This document shows, piece by piece, positions 30,237 through 39,583 of a stretch of DNA of 40,616 nt. The position numbers and the translations under genes are program-made. The notes beneath the pieces were generated by a model that saw only the letters and a list, made by a program, of their open reading frames with translations, did no database searches and was not told the DNA's origin. Origin of the DNA: Nemertoderma westbladi (taxonomy: Eukaryota; Xenacoelomorpha; Nemertodermatida; Nemertodermatidae); contig JAUCBJ010001111.1 in assembly GCA_032718475.1 (NCBI GenBank), positions 1-40,616 of the forward strand, in the 5' to 3' direction. Each line of letters starts with the position of its first letter. Positions within the stretch are counted from its first letter, which is position 1.

Positions 30237-31366
30237 ATGTGTATTTTGTCCACAGCCAGAAGACGGCTTTGGAATTTCTGTGTTTCAGGCTTTAGCCAAA
30301 CATTAGTAGGCTTGATCATAGAAACGTATAACTGTTATCTCACCTAATCATATCAACTCATGCAAATCAGTGTGTCAAATCATATTGTCAACTACAAACA
30401 CCGCATTTTTACTGCTATTTACTGTCGGTTATTAATTATATCAGTTGATGGAATATTATTATATTGGATAATATCGATAAATAATTATAAAACCCCCAAT
30501 CTTCTTGATATACTGAAGGTAAGAGACCGGTTACATATAACAATTGCGACTTACATTAAAGTGGTTTTGGAGTGAATCTAATGCTATTTCATAGGCACTA
30601 CATGTGTCGGTTGTTGTTCTCTTTATATGTGACTAAAATTAGTGAAGGTCAGCAGATCGGTGTGCAGCATTGTGCGGTAGTGTGCATGATTGTGACTGAT
30701 AACAAAGCATCTCCTAAAGAATGCGCTTTATACGTGAATCAATAGCCATCCCGTTGTGTCTAGTGTAAGTCATAACTCTGTTTACATATTTAGAGCGCCA
30801 CGTCCTAAAGGAACTGTTAATATTTCCCGAAAGTGAATAATATTTGTCAGAAATTATATATTAACTATCAGTCGAATAATACAGTAGGCCTACACCGCAA
30901 TAAGGTCAAAGCTTCCGAATCCAGTCTCCCGGGTAAATCCAGTGGGTGAATGGTTGCGCATAGGCTAGCTACGGCTAATGTAGTGTATCAAATACTTGTC
31001 ATAGGCTAAAGTCGATTTATAACCTAGAAGACACCTAAATTTGGCAGGTTAAACTGCTAAAGGTCTAAAAGCGCGAACAATAACAGTTATATCTTCTGAT
31101 TGCAGTGTAGGCAATAAAGACGAAAAGTACCGGTCGACCGGTAACCAGTAGGCCTAACTACCTAACCACCCGAACCGGTACTTACAGCAGTACAGGTACA
31201 TCAGTATTATTTCGATTGTGATATATTGTATATTGTAGGCTGTTAGGGGATTAGGGATTGATCACCCCTTATTCCTTTGTATGGTCTACTTATTTCTGTC
31301 AGTTTTATTTATTTGTAGGTTAATATTGAACAGAAGGCGTGTAAGCCTGCTCAGATTGTACAGGTA
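30237..31366 (+). other. Non-coding leader/LTR stretch
   Basis: No convincing ORF (30360-30575 is a short AT-rich open frame without recognisable features). Contains a perfect 16-bp palindrome TACCGGTCGACCGGTA at 31128-31143 and several AGGCCTA words. Confidence 0.5.
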
Positions 31367-31971
31367 ATTTGTAGGCTGGACTGTTGTCTGACTGTTGTTA
31401 AGTCTGAAGAGATTGCAGTGTGTGTAGAGTGTATGTCCGATAAAGTACTAGTTAGGAACGTGGGGGCTTCCAGTGCTGTAAGGTAAATCCCCCCCCCCCC
31501 CCCCCCGAACCCCGAAAGAATAAGTCGTACTACTCGGTTAGAACGCATACTAACTAACCATTTCGGAGTCTGCATGTGCTGTGGTTTATTTAGGCTTGAT
31601 AGTAGTCTGCCAGCGTTTGGTCTGTATTTTTGTTTGTGTAGTCTATACGGGTAGCGTAATATTTCTTATTTAGATAATTTGTAGGCTGGATTGTTGTCTG
31701 GCTGTTGTTAGGTCTGAAGAGATTGCGGTGTGTGTAGAGTGTATGTCCGATAAAGTAATAGTTAGGAACATAGGGGCTTCCAGTGCTGTGAGGTAAATCC
31801 CCCTGAAAGAATAAGTCCTACTACTCGGTTAGAACGCATACTAACTAACCATATCGGAGTCTGCATATACTGTAGTTTGTTTAGGCTTGATAGTAGTCTG
31901 CCAGCGTTTGGTCTGTATTTTGTTTGAGTAGTCTGTACGCGTAGCGTAATATTTATTATTCAGAGTTTATA
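31367..31971 (+). repeat. Two tandem copies of a ~310-bp repeat
   Basis: 31367-31676 and 31677-31971, both starting ATTTGTAGGCTGGA, about 90% alike. They differ in a C-run: 18 C at 31489-31506 against 5 C in the second copy. Confidence 0.92.
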
Positions 31972-32908
31972 CGATTATTCGCAACATTCACAACCCCTAG
32001 TTTATTCCTACAGTAATTGTGCTTGTTATACATACCGTTATAGTTAAATTAACCCCGGTACTACATCAGGGCTGCTTGGCGTAGGTAAAGACTGGTGATT
32101 TTGTGCCCCGGTCACTCCAGCAGATACCGTGGTTCTTTTAGCTGTACAAGTATTTCTAACTGCTAGTTATTTGTTGTATAAGTACTTGTACCTAATTTAG
32201 GGTTTAGTGTACAGTGCTTTCCGAAGGTAATTAGTGTGTAGGCAGTATATTTGTGTTGTAAAGTGGTTAATAGGCACGTTGGTTCTGGTAGACCGCGGTA
32301 ATTAACTTCTAGGTAGGAACACTCCGTGATACATAACGTAGTACTTATAGCGTTACGGCTATAAGTCGTCAGACGGTGGTATTTTTCCTATCTGGACAAT
32401 GCAGTATATTTACTACTGCTTTGTTATTTTCAAATACCGTAGTATCCTGTCTGTTTGTAATAACCAGATATTCTAACCCTTTGTTAGGCTGGTTTGTAGA
32501 CTTCTTGTAAAATTACCCTAAAAATTCGTACGTGTGATTTTTGTGTTTATTTAGAGATTGTAATCTCACCCCGAATTGTACGTAATTTGTAGTATTAAGT
32601 AACTTAGGCAAATTAGAATTATTTGTTTTAGTGTCCAACAAGTAGCGCTTCACTGAGAGCGTACAGCTTCTGTGCAGTGACTCCTTCCCAGAAATAATAA
32701 CATTTATTTCAAATATTGACAAAACCCATTATACGGGTATATATATATTATAAATCAACTCAAACCGATTTATAAATAGTAGGCCTGTCATACAACAATT
32801 AGGTCTTAATATCAGTTGGACTACTGCTTAAATAACGGTAATAAGGTAAAGTAAGGTAACCAAGTAACCCCTAAAATTCAGAAATCCAATTATTCTAAAA
32901 TAATTGAT
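31972..32908 (+). other. Non-coding stretch between tandem arrays
   Basis: No ORF with recognisable content on either strand. Possible primer-binding TGG sites near 32080 and 32273 were considered without support. Confidence 0.5.
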
Positions 32909-32910
32909 AT

Positions 32911-33410
32911 ACTGGTGTTTACAATAGGCTTATTATATTTATATTTATATATTTGCGCTGAAATTATATACCGGTATTCTGTAATTAATTCTAGTCTATA
33001 ATTATACTTATATATACTATAAGTGTAAGCTGTATACCGGTATTTACGATAGGCTTATTATATTTATTTCTATAAATTTAGGCTGAAATTATATACCGGT
33101 ATTCTGTAATTAATTCTAGTCCATAATTATACTTATATATACTATAAGTGTAAGCTGTATACCGGTATTCACGATAGGCCTATTATATATTTATATATAT
33201 TTGTGCTGAAATTACATACCGGTATTCTGTAACAAACCAAGTTTGTAATAATACTTATATATATACTATAAGTGTAAGCTGTATACCGGTATTCACGATA
33301 GGCTTATTATATATTGCTATATATTTGCGCTGAAATTACATACCGGTACTCTGTGACAAACCTAGTCTGTAATAATACTTATATATATACTATAAGCATA
33401 CCGGTATTCT
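32911..33410 (+). repeat. 124-bp tandem repeat, four copies
   Basis: The GAAATTATATACCGGTATTC core falls at 32960, 33084, 33208 and 33332, exactly 124 bp apart. Each unit has two ACCGGTA words and a TATATACTATA dyad-like segment. Ends about 135 bp before the gag ATG. Confidence 0.92.
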
Positions 33411-33546
33411 AATATATTATATATATATATCACGTTACACTGAGTAACAGTATCGGTAATTAATTACTAGGCTAACAGTTGTTACTGAATTACTAGACTT
33501 GCTTTAACTGTAATATAGCAGTAGGTATTCAACTGTACAAACAAAC

Positions 33547-33804
33547 ATGTCTGACACAAAGCAAAACCTGTCAGACAGTCTCTTAGATACAACCATCTGT
33601 GACCCAGACAGGAGTGTGGAACGTGTGAGACCGAAGTTCAATTCACCTCCTACTGTAAGAAAGATCATCCCTCCAGTAGTAGTATCAGACCCTAGGCTAG
33701 TCCAACACCGTAGGTCTATCATAGGCACTCGAGCTCAAGTCAAGCGAGACCAAGAAGCAGCGGAACAGCAGCAACACTCGAGCCGAGAACTTATTTCTCA
33801 GTGA
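33547..33804 (+). CDS. LTR-element Gag, N-terminal piece before first in-frame TGA
   Basis: Starts ATG 33547 (MSDTKQNLSDSLLD), 85 codons, polar with a Gln-rich end (AAEQQQHSSRE). The TGA at 33802-33804 is in the same frame as the ORF from 33862, and the 19 codons between are open. It may be the true N-terminus with a nonsense change, or an upstream ORF with translation starting at 33862. Confidence 0.6.
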   Translation: MSDTKQNLSDSLLDTTICDPDRSVERVRPKFNSPPTVRKIIPPVVVSDPRLVQHRRSIIGTRAQVKRDQEAAEQQQHSSRELISQ

Positions 33805-33861
33805 GCCAACAGCTCCAGTAGTGCGGATACTGTAGAGCTGACACCCGAGCGCGGAGCAAAG

Positions 33862-35991
33862 ATGGCAGATGCGGTTTATTCGGATCCCCTTCTCATCCTT
33901 CCTGCAGCCGTACTCACTAGGGTATTGATTGCGGTGGAGGAACACCAAATTGATTGGGCGAGAAGTAAGCGATCGACCAAGGATAGTTATGCGGGATACA
34001 CAAGGGAGGAACTGAAGTCTATTGTCGAGTCGCAATGGAACTTCCCCAGACCCGGACTCCCATTTGACTTATCGGAAGCTGCCTGGGAAGACATACACAG
34101 GATGGGAGTAACAAAAGACACCAGTGATCCAGCTGTATGGAAGAGGTCGGCAGTAGGATACGTACAGGGATTCTTCAGCTCTTTGGAGCGATTAGAAGAA
34201 CAACTGTTTCGACAACCCCAAGGACCTCAAGAGCAGGGAGAGCTGCTTTATCAAGTTCGAGAAAGAATTCTAAGAATCAGACTAATCCTATCGGCCTTTG
34301 AGGAAGCTTCGAAAAGAAGACAAGACACGTCGTTGCAAGTTGCTGTAAAGACTTGGTTCCAGCGGGTGAGTCTCCAGGTTCAAGGAACGGCCCAGTGGAA
34401 AGTTCGGCTGGCTGAGCGCTCAACCCATGGAGAATCAACAGACGCTACATTTTCCCAAGTGGAAAGTGAAGCAACAGCAGAGAAACCGCATGAGAGGGAC
34501 GCTATTGACATCTATCTGTCAGACTATCAACGATTTCTAGGGGATGAAGAGTTGAGGAGAAGGCTGGATGGACTTCGTCCTAATAGTGAAGGAGCCAAGT
34601 TTGTGCTAGACGCAATAGATGCGGAAATGTTGGCTGCGAACCAAGCTAAATTTGATGAAAGCATCCGCATCGCTAAGGCTCAAGAAGAACAAGTAAAGAA
34701 AAAACGTATAGAAGACAGAAAGATAGCAGCAGCGGCAGCGGCAGAGGCAGAAGCGGAAAGAAAAGCGGCCGAAGTGGAAAGAAAAGCGGCAATGGCAGCG
34801 GCAGAAGCGGAAAGAAAAGCGGCAGTGGCAGAAGCAGAACGGAGGGCATCTGAAGAGACAACCCAACTAGAGTTGGAAAATCTTCAAGAGAGGCAAGACA
34901 ACTTCAATAAACAGTTAACAGCTAGTCAAATGCAGATGATGAGACGATCTACTCCCAAACGACAGGGATTTACATCCTCTGATGAAGGCGATACCACCGA
35001 TCCTGAAGGAGGAGGAAATAGATCTCGTCTAAGTAGGCGTAGAAGAATGTCCCACCATCAGAAATTGCCTGATTTGCCCACAGCTGTTAGAAGGCAACTA
35101 ACTAACACAGACTTAGGTAGTACAGAACCCACAGACCAAGTAATTAAAATAGAAAGACTCCCTACTATAGTAGATGAGCCTGAAATAGTTAGGCCTGTTC
35201 TCGAAGCCACTCCTTCGGTGATAGAGACACCTGTACTCCCAGAACCTACCTCTAAATTCCCTTTGCAAGGTACTAAATTACCTGTGCCCAGTAGGACTGT
35301 TCACGAGTCCGAACCCGTCCTGGACGCCGAGCGAGATATTAAAAATTTATCGCCCGTCGTCTCTCGCTCGCCCGCTACTACGTTGGCGACTCCCGCTTCG
35401 GCGGTCGAGTGGGTAGCAGAGGGACGACGGGAGATGGGTCTCCTGCTCGAGCAGTTGAGGGAACACCGCAAGTGCTCCTCTCAGCAGGTCCGGGAGATGG
35501 AAGGAACTGTTCATCAGTTTAAGGGAACAGTAAGGGAAAGTAGGTTAGAGTTGCAAGAAGTGCAGCAAAGTATCGCGTTAGAACGCCATAAATTAGTAAA
35601 TATACAAAAGGTTATACCACCAACCCCGGTAACAATGTGTCAACCTGTTAGGTCTGAAGTATTTCATGCGCAAGGTGTGGAGCCTATACGCATCTATACT
35701 GCTAGTGAAGTAGAAACTCCTATAGTAAACCCTATTAAGGGTAATTATAAACCTGTTGACAATGATATTCCATATAGACCTGATAATAATCCGAGAAATT
35801 TATATACCGATAACTCGATATTAAATAACATGATGGCCCAAGAAAGTTTTATGCGTCAAATGGCTAGAACCGAAGCCCGTCAAGCGGTAAAGGTGGGAGA
35901 GATCGTCAAGTTCAATGGAGATGAGATGAAATGGTTACCTTTTAATGAATATTACAAAGATAACATACAGAACTCTGTGTTATCTAACTGA
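33862..35991 (+). CDS. LTR-element Gag, main open segment (709 aa)
   Basis: Starts MADAVYSDPLL. Residues about 1-210: globular helical region with W-rich spots (VWKRSAVGYVQGFF). About 265-360: Ala/Glu/Arg/Lys coiled coil with repeated AEAERKAA units. About 375-600: Pro/Ser/Thr-rich linker. About 585-700: a short coiled coil, then the start of the Gag core (VKFNGDEMKWLPFNEYY). This opening (F-x-G-D, W, F) is the beginning of DUF1759, the Gag domain of BEL/Pao elements. The TGA at 35989-35991 falls within that domain and the frame continues straight after it. Gag forms the virus-like particle that packages element RNA. Confidence 0.7.
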   Translation: MADAVYSDPLLILPAAVLTRVLIAVEEHQIDWARSKRSTKDSYAGYTREELKSIVESQWNFPRPGLPFDLSEAAWEDIHRMGVTKDTSDPAVWKRSAVGYVQGFFSSLERLEEQLFRQPQGPQEQGELLYQVRERILRIRLILSAFEEASKRRQDTSLQVAVKTWFQRVSLQVQGTAQWKVRLAERSTHGESTDATFSQVESEATAEKPHERDAIDIYLSDYQRFLGDEELRRRLDGLRPNSEGAKFVLDAIDAEMLAANQAKFDESIRIAKAQEEQVKKKRIEDRKIAAAAAAEAEAERKAAEVERKAAMAAAEAERKAAVAEAERRASEETTQLELENLQERQDNFNKQLTASQMQMMRRSTPKRQGFTSSDEGDTTDPEGGGNRSRLSRRRRMSHHQKLPDLPTAVRRQLTNTDLGSTEPTDQVIKIERLPTIVDEPEIVRPVLEATPSVIETPVLPEPTSKFPLQGTKLPVPSRTVHESEPVLDAERDIKNLSPVVSRSPATTLATPASAVEWVAEGRREMGLLLEQLREHRKCSSQQVREMEGTVHQFKGTVRESRLELQEVQQSIALERHKLVNIQKVIPPTPVTMCQPVRSEVFHAQGVEPIRIYTASEVETPIVNPIKGNYKPVDNDIPYRPDNNPRNLYTDNSILNNMMAQESFMRQMARTEARQAVKVGEIVKFNGDEMKWLPFNEYYKDNIQNSVLSN

Positions 35992-36696
35992 GAGAAACTT
36001 AGATTCCTCATCAAGTGCTTGGAAGGATCTCCCAAGTTAATGGCGTTAAAGTTTATTGGACATCCAGATGGACTAAGACAAGTTTGGGATACCCTAAACA
36101 TCAGGTATGGTAATAGGAATAACATAGCTAGGTATTTGTATGCAAAATTGGTAGCCCCCCGAAAGTTCATTAGCAGTGGGATTATAGAGTTTTCCGATGA
36201 GATTCAGGAGATCAGTAGACAATTAGATTGGCTAGGTAAGTCTCATGAATATCAGAGTTCTATGGTTATTGGAGCCTTGGCCTCTACTTTACCGAAGGGT
36301 GGAGTAGGTACATGCTGGGATAAGAAAGTGTTATATATGATGGAACAACAACGACGAGACCCTACCATGGCTGATCTCATGTCATTCTTAGATGGAGAAG
36401 TGAAATTACAGCTCCTAAAGCAGTCCAGAGAGAAGACACCGGAAAACAAGGTAAGTGAGAAACCCGTTTCTAGGAGAAAGGTAACACCAGTGTGTTATAC
36501 CGACGACGGCGAAAGCCAGGCTTCTCAAGAAGAAGACAGCGGGAAAGACACTGAAAGATCTTATTATGTCAATAAAACTCCTAAAGACGTAAGTAAATTC
36601 AAGTCTCGAACCAATGACAGGAGAGAACAGGTAAGAAAAACTCCTCCTACGTCTCTGTTAGCTTATCCAATCCCGCTAACACCCCATAAAAGTTAA
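35992..36696 (+). CDS. LTR-element Gag, DUF1759 core after second in-frame TGA
   Basis: Same frame as the preceding ORF. It continues the BEL/Pao Gag core: EKLRFLIKCLEGSPKLMAL, VWDTLNIRYGN (the strongest family-like motif), YLYAKLVAPRKF, an IQEISRQLDWLG helix and MADLMSFLDGEVKLQLL. A basic/acidic linker follows and ends at TAA 36694-36696. No CCHC zinc knuckle is reached. If a second element begins at about 36656, the last dozen codons are foreign. Confidence 0.75.
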   Translation, partial: EKLRFLIKCLEGSPKLMALKFIGHPDGLRQVWDTLNIRYGNRNNIARYLYAKLVAPRKFISSGIIEFSDEIQEISRQLDWLGKSHEYQSSMVIGALASTLPKGGVGTCWDKKVLYMMEQQRRDPTMADLMSFLDGEVKLQLLKQSREKTPENKVSEKPVSRRKVTPVCYTDDGESQASQEEDSGKDTERSYYVNKTPKDVSKFKSRTNDRREQVRKTPPTSLLAYPIPLTPHKS

Positions 36697-37135
36697 GCCG
36701 TTAAGCGATATTGGGGGCCTCGAGATTGGGCAATCAACCAACTCGCGCCACCCCAACAAAATGGGAAGGTGAACCACACAATAAGGGTCAGGGGCCAAAC
36801 CCCTAACCAAGAGAGAACAGGTGGAGTGAACGGGACACTCCAAAGGGCGCCAACAAGGGTATCAACCAATCGGAGGGGGGAAGGCACCGATTGAGTAGAG
36901 CAATAAGGCCACCGTGCAATATAACCAGTAATCAGTAATCATATTACCTCAGTTATCTCAGTGTTATTGGTACTACTGTAAGAATAGTTTAGCTAGGGAA
37001 GTACCGGGATTTCAGTTACCGTCTCCCGCCTTCCGTGTACAACAATATTACCAGTCATCATTATCTATATCTATATTGTATATACCTCGAACATTGCAAT
37101 ACAACGAACAACAGAAACTCTTTATCTTTCACACA
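36656..37135 (+). repeat. Candidate 5' LTR of a second, nested LTR element
   Basis: Begins TGTTAGC, mirrored by GCTAACA at 36675-36681, and could end in CACACA near 37135, followed by CGGCGGGGACGCGTGAAC, which resembles a primer-binding site except for its first base. CCAAT at 36667-36671 and a CCATAAAAG TATA-like box near 36684 fit U3. No second LTR is in the window, so this rests on motif order alone. The frame after the TAA stays open to 36894, which may be chance. Confidence 0.25.
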
Positions 37136-37169
37136 CGGCGGGGACGCGTGAACTGACAAACGGATAAAT

Positions 37170-37190
37170 CGGGATCCTTCCTGGATCCCG
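37170..37190 (+). other. Perfect 8-bp stem hairpin in leader
   Basis: CGGGATCC-TTCCT-GGATCCCG, about 75 bp before the ATG at 37266. A structure in the RNA leader (packaging or dimerisation) is possible; nothing else supports it. Confidence 0.5.
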
Positions 37191-37265
37191 TCACAGTAAC
37201 TGAAACAGAGCTACCGCCCTAGTTTAGCTGAACACAACAACCATCAGCCACCAATCTACAGAGAG

Positions 37266-37982
37266 ATGAGTCAGTCGGGAGAGATAACACCGACGCGGAC
37301 CCCGGACGAAGAGCAAACGATCCGCGAGGCCGCGACCAGGCGGTATAGGCCCACGACGCCGGAGCCATCGGTAACGGGTGACCCGGAAGTCCAAGATGAG
37401 GGGGACCGTCTGAAATCAGAATCCGAGTTGAGAGGAGAGGGAGTCAAGTCGGAGGATAGAGAGAACGAGGTCGAGGGAGAAAGAGAGGAGTCGACACGGA
37501 ACGAGGGTCGACGTGCCGACGTCGCGGGCCAGCCACAGGCCGAGGGCGACGGACGGCCCACCGGAACGGCGACGGTGGGGCCGACGGTACGACGCCGGAC
37601 CCGGAGAGACGACGGGGATGTCGACACCGATGTCGCGGGCCAGCCACAGGCCGAGGGCGATGGACGGCCCACCGGAACGGCGACGGTGGGGCCGCCGGTA
37701 CGACGTCGAACCCGAAGAGACGGAGGAGAGGTCGGCGACGAGGACGTCGGTGTTTCTGATCGACTTCGACGGGCCTACAATGCGACCCGGAGACTACTAG
37801 AGGAGGCCAGAAAGGGGAAAACGATAGACGAGGTAAAACTGAACTCAGGACTAGGTAAGTCGGACAGATATTTACATTATCTAATGCGCTTCGGGCAGAG
37901 AGAATTGGCCGAGGAGAGAGCGACAAGGGTTGCCGAGGAACTGTATGACTCATGGCGGTATGGGGTATACAACCTAGAGTAG
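37266..37982 (+). CDS. Unrecognised acidic/basic protein with 37-aa tandem repeat, gag-like N-terminus
   Basis: 238 codons from ATG 37266 (MSQSGEITPT). Residues 1-80: low-complexity Glu/Arg/Asp. Two copies of a 37-residue repeat (DVAGQPQAEGDGRP ... VRRRTRR), coded at 37518-37628 and 37629-37739, mostly identical at DNA level. Then a helical domain (DRLRRAYNATRRLLEEARKG, YLHYLMRFGQRELAEERA) ending YGVYNLE. GC-rich, unlike everything to its left. It overlaps the next ORF by 31 nt in the -1 frame, near a GGGG run. Position after a leader and possible LTR suggests a retroelement gag N-terminus; no family motif seen. Confidence 0.55.
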   Translation: MSQSGEITPTRTPDEEQTIREAATRRYRPTTPEPSVTGDPEVQDEGDRLKSESELRGEGVKSEDRENEVEGEREESTRNEGRRADVAGQPQAEGDGRPTGTATVGPTVRRRTRRDDGDVDTDVAGQPQAEGDGRPTGTATVGPPVRRRTRRDGGEVGDEDVGVSDRLRRAYNATRRLLEEARKGKTIDEVKLNSGLGKSDRYLHYLMRFGQRELAEERATRVAEELYDSWRYGVYNLE

Positions 37983-38839
37983 TGTACATAGGGCCATACT
38001 TAATCGATGCCCGGGGTATAAAATCAGTGGGTTGGAACAGACCTGAGGAGGGCGAACCCGAGGTTGACCCCGCGGGTTCAGTCTCGTCGGTCGGAGGGAG
38101 TTCCGGGAAGGGGGGGAGAGCTAGTAGATCGGGAAGGCGGAAGGAATCCGTCAGAACCGATAAGTCTGCTACATCCTCCGTAAAAGAAAGACGGGTGAGA
38201 GCGATAGATGCCACGTATCGTATTGACCTGATAACGCAAGGTCAGGAAGAAATAAGTAAACGGTTAGAGGAAGGGAAGGTGCTACTAGAGAGGGAAGCGG
38301 TGTCGATTAGAGAGACAAGAGAGAGGGCCGAGAGGGCCATAAGGAGCCTTAGGGAGTATGATGAAATAGAGTGGAAGGAACAAGAGGAGCGTGTGGCAAG
38401 AGAGAAAAGTGAACGCAAGGAGCGTGAGGCGAAGTGGGAAAGTGAACGAAAGGAACGTGAGGCGGAACGTGAGAAACGTGAGGCGAGGGAAGAAAGTGAA
38501 CGCAGAGAGCGTAAGGCGAGGCGAAGGGAGGGGATTAGGAGAGAGATGGAATTGGCCAAGCAGAACGAACGGGAGGCTATGGATAAAATGGCGGAAGAGG
38601 GGCGTGAGCAGGAAGAATTGAAAAAACGCCAAAGGGAGTTTGTAGAGTACAAGGCTAGACAGACGCGCGAACTAAGACTGGCGCGGGCAGGGGTGTCTGA
38701 GAGCGGGACGGGCTCGAGTATTTTCGAGGAGCAAGAGGCCGTGGATGTATTTATTAATGCCCCACTTACAGGGACCGCAAGACGGACCCGAAACTGGTGT
38801 GACCGTACGAGCGGGGGGGGGGTAATAATATTACAGTAG
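37952..38839 (+). CDS. Unrecognised Arg/Glu coiled-coil protein, probable continuation of previous ORF
   Basis: 295 codons. N-terminal VVYIGPYLIDARGIK looks like a small beta-rich segment, then a Ser/Gly linker. From about residue 90 to 240 there is a very long, highly charged single helix with repeated SERKEREAK-type units, followed by VDVFINAPL. The ATG at 37952 lies inside the previous ORF; a one-base change in the GGGG at about 37964 would fuse them. The frame is lost at the 10-G run 38813-38822. Confidence 0.5.
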   Translation: MAVWGIQPRVVYIGPYLIDARGIKSVGWNRPEEGEPEVDPAGSVSSVGGSSGKGGRASRSGRRKESVRTDKSATSSVKERRVRAIDATYRIDLITQGQEEISKRLEEGKVLLEREAVSIRETRERAERAIRSLREYDEIEWKEQEERVAREKSERKEREAKWESERKEREAEREKREAREESERRERKARRREGIRREMELAKQNEREAMDKMAEEGREQEELKKRQREFVEYKARQTRELRLARAGVSESGTGSSIFEEQEAVDVFINAPLTGTARRTRNWCDRTSGGGVIILQ

Positions 38840-39462
38840 ATGACGTTAATATTAATAATACTGTATTGAACGACCCTAACCAAATCTTTATTGCAGGAAA
38901 TACTTTACCTAATAGTAATAATTTTATTTTAAATCAGAACGATTCTAATATTAACGTGCAAAATAATTCTAATAATGTAGTTATACAAAGTAATCCAAAT
39001 AATTTAAATAATAACCCGAATTCGATTTTACAAAATAATCCAAATAATGTTATAACGCAAAATAATGTTTCTAACTTTGGTGCGCAGGACAATTTGGGCG
39101 CACTAGAGGATACTCACGGTGGTGTTATTAATGTAAACGCGTCCGACGTACATAGCCCGGCGGGTGAGGGCCTGGTAGGCCACGTAGTCAGTAGGCCGGA
39201 AGTGGCGGGGTTGAGCCAACCCGAGGTAGGCCTGGTAGGCCTCGTAGATAGTAGGCCGAAAGCGGCGGGGTTGAGCCAACCCGAAGTAGGCCTGGTAGGC
39301 CAGGTAGTAGTAGAGAGAGAGGCGGGGGTAAGTGGACCCAGCCGCAATACAAACATTGTGTCGACGGGAGAAGAGTGTAGAAGTGGAATAAGAGATAGTG
39401 AAGTTAGATGTGGCGAGTGGGGGGGGGGGGGGGGCTACGGGTGCCCCACCACGCAAGATTAG
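38821..39462 (+). CDS. Continuation after G-run: Asn-rich and 20-aa repeat region
   Basis: In the -1 frame relative to the previous ORF, open directly from the G-run. First about 80 residues are Asn-rich (NNIT, NSNNF, NPNNLNNNPN), encoded by AAT-rich DNA in sharp contrast to its GC-rich surroundings. Then a 20-residue repeat, nearly three copies (GLVGHVVSRPEVAGLSQPEV), with a 60-bp DNA period at 39169, 39229 and 39289. Frame lost at the 16-G run 39419-39434. No independent start codon is needed if it is joined to the previous ORF. Confidence 0.45.
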   Translation, partial: GNNITVDDVNINNTVLNDPNQIFIAGNTLPNSNNFILNQNDSNINVQNNSNNVVIQSNPNNLNNNPNSILQNNPNNVITQNNVSNFGAQDNLGALEDTHGGVINVNASDVHSPAGEGLVGHVVSRPEVAGLSQPEVGLVGLVDSRPKAAGLSQPEVGLVGQVVVEREAGVSGPSRNTNIVSTGEECRSGIRDSEVRCGEWGGGGGYGCPTTQD

Positions 39463-39583
39463 CGGCGAGAGAGGGGGGGCAGAGAATGCCCCACAAGAGG
39501 GGTATAGAAGTGTAGTAAGAGGTAGTGAAGTTAGAAGTGGCGGGTGGGGGGGGGGCTACGAGCACCCCACCGCGAGAAGTTAG
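39398..39583 (+). CDS. Continuation between second and third G-runs
   Basis: Frame open after the 16-G run (ATGAPPRKISGERGGAENAP), to the next G-run at 39546-39555. The DNA around both runs is a tandem repeat: GAAGTTAG at 39400 and 39527, period 127 bp. The two runs differ by six G. Confidence 0.4.
   Translation: MKLDVASGGGGGATGAPPRKISGERGGAENAPQEGYRSVVRGSEVRSGGWGGGYEHPTARS

Larger units (their letters stand above)
29904..36655 (+). mobile_element. Probable BEL/Pao-type LTR retrotransposon, 5' part
   Basis: Begins with TGTAAAGG at a clean break in LINE-X; LTRs normally start with TG. Then come short repeats and promoter-like motifs (29959-30236), a long non-coding stretch with two tandem arrays, and a gag ORF at 33547. 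The end of the 5' LTR and the primer-binding site could not be fixed. Protease, RT and integrase are not in view; the gag stops where a second element may have inserted near 36656. Confidence 0.6.

Noticed and set aside
30360-30575. 71-aa ORF after the putative promoter
   Set aside because: AT-rich, no motif, no repeat copy to compare; length is within chance for this composition.
34606-34866. Cys/Phe-rich minus ORF that looks like a small secreted peptide
   Set aside because: Exact antisense of the Ala/Glu/Lys coiled-coil repeat; composition is an artefact of GCA/GAA codons.
37181-37200. TGGATCCCGTCAC as a primer-binding site
   Set aside because: The preceding bases do not form an LTR end in CA, and the TGG is part of the perfect hairpin 37170-37190.
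37444-38883. Long minus-strand ORFs under the GC-rich gag-like region, also 39103-39456 and 39771-40220
   Set aside because: Low-complexity shadows of Arg/Glu-rich sense codons (Ser/Leu/Pro-rich in antisense) with no start context or motif.
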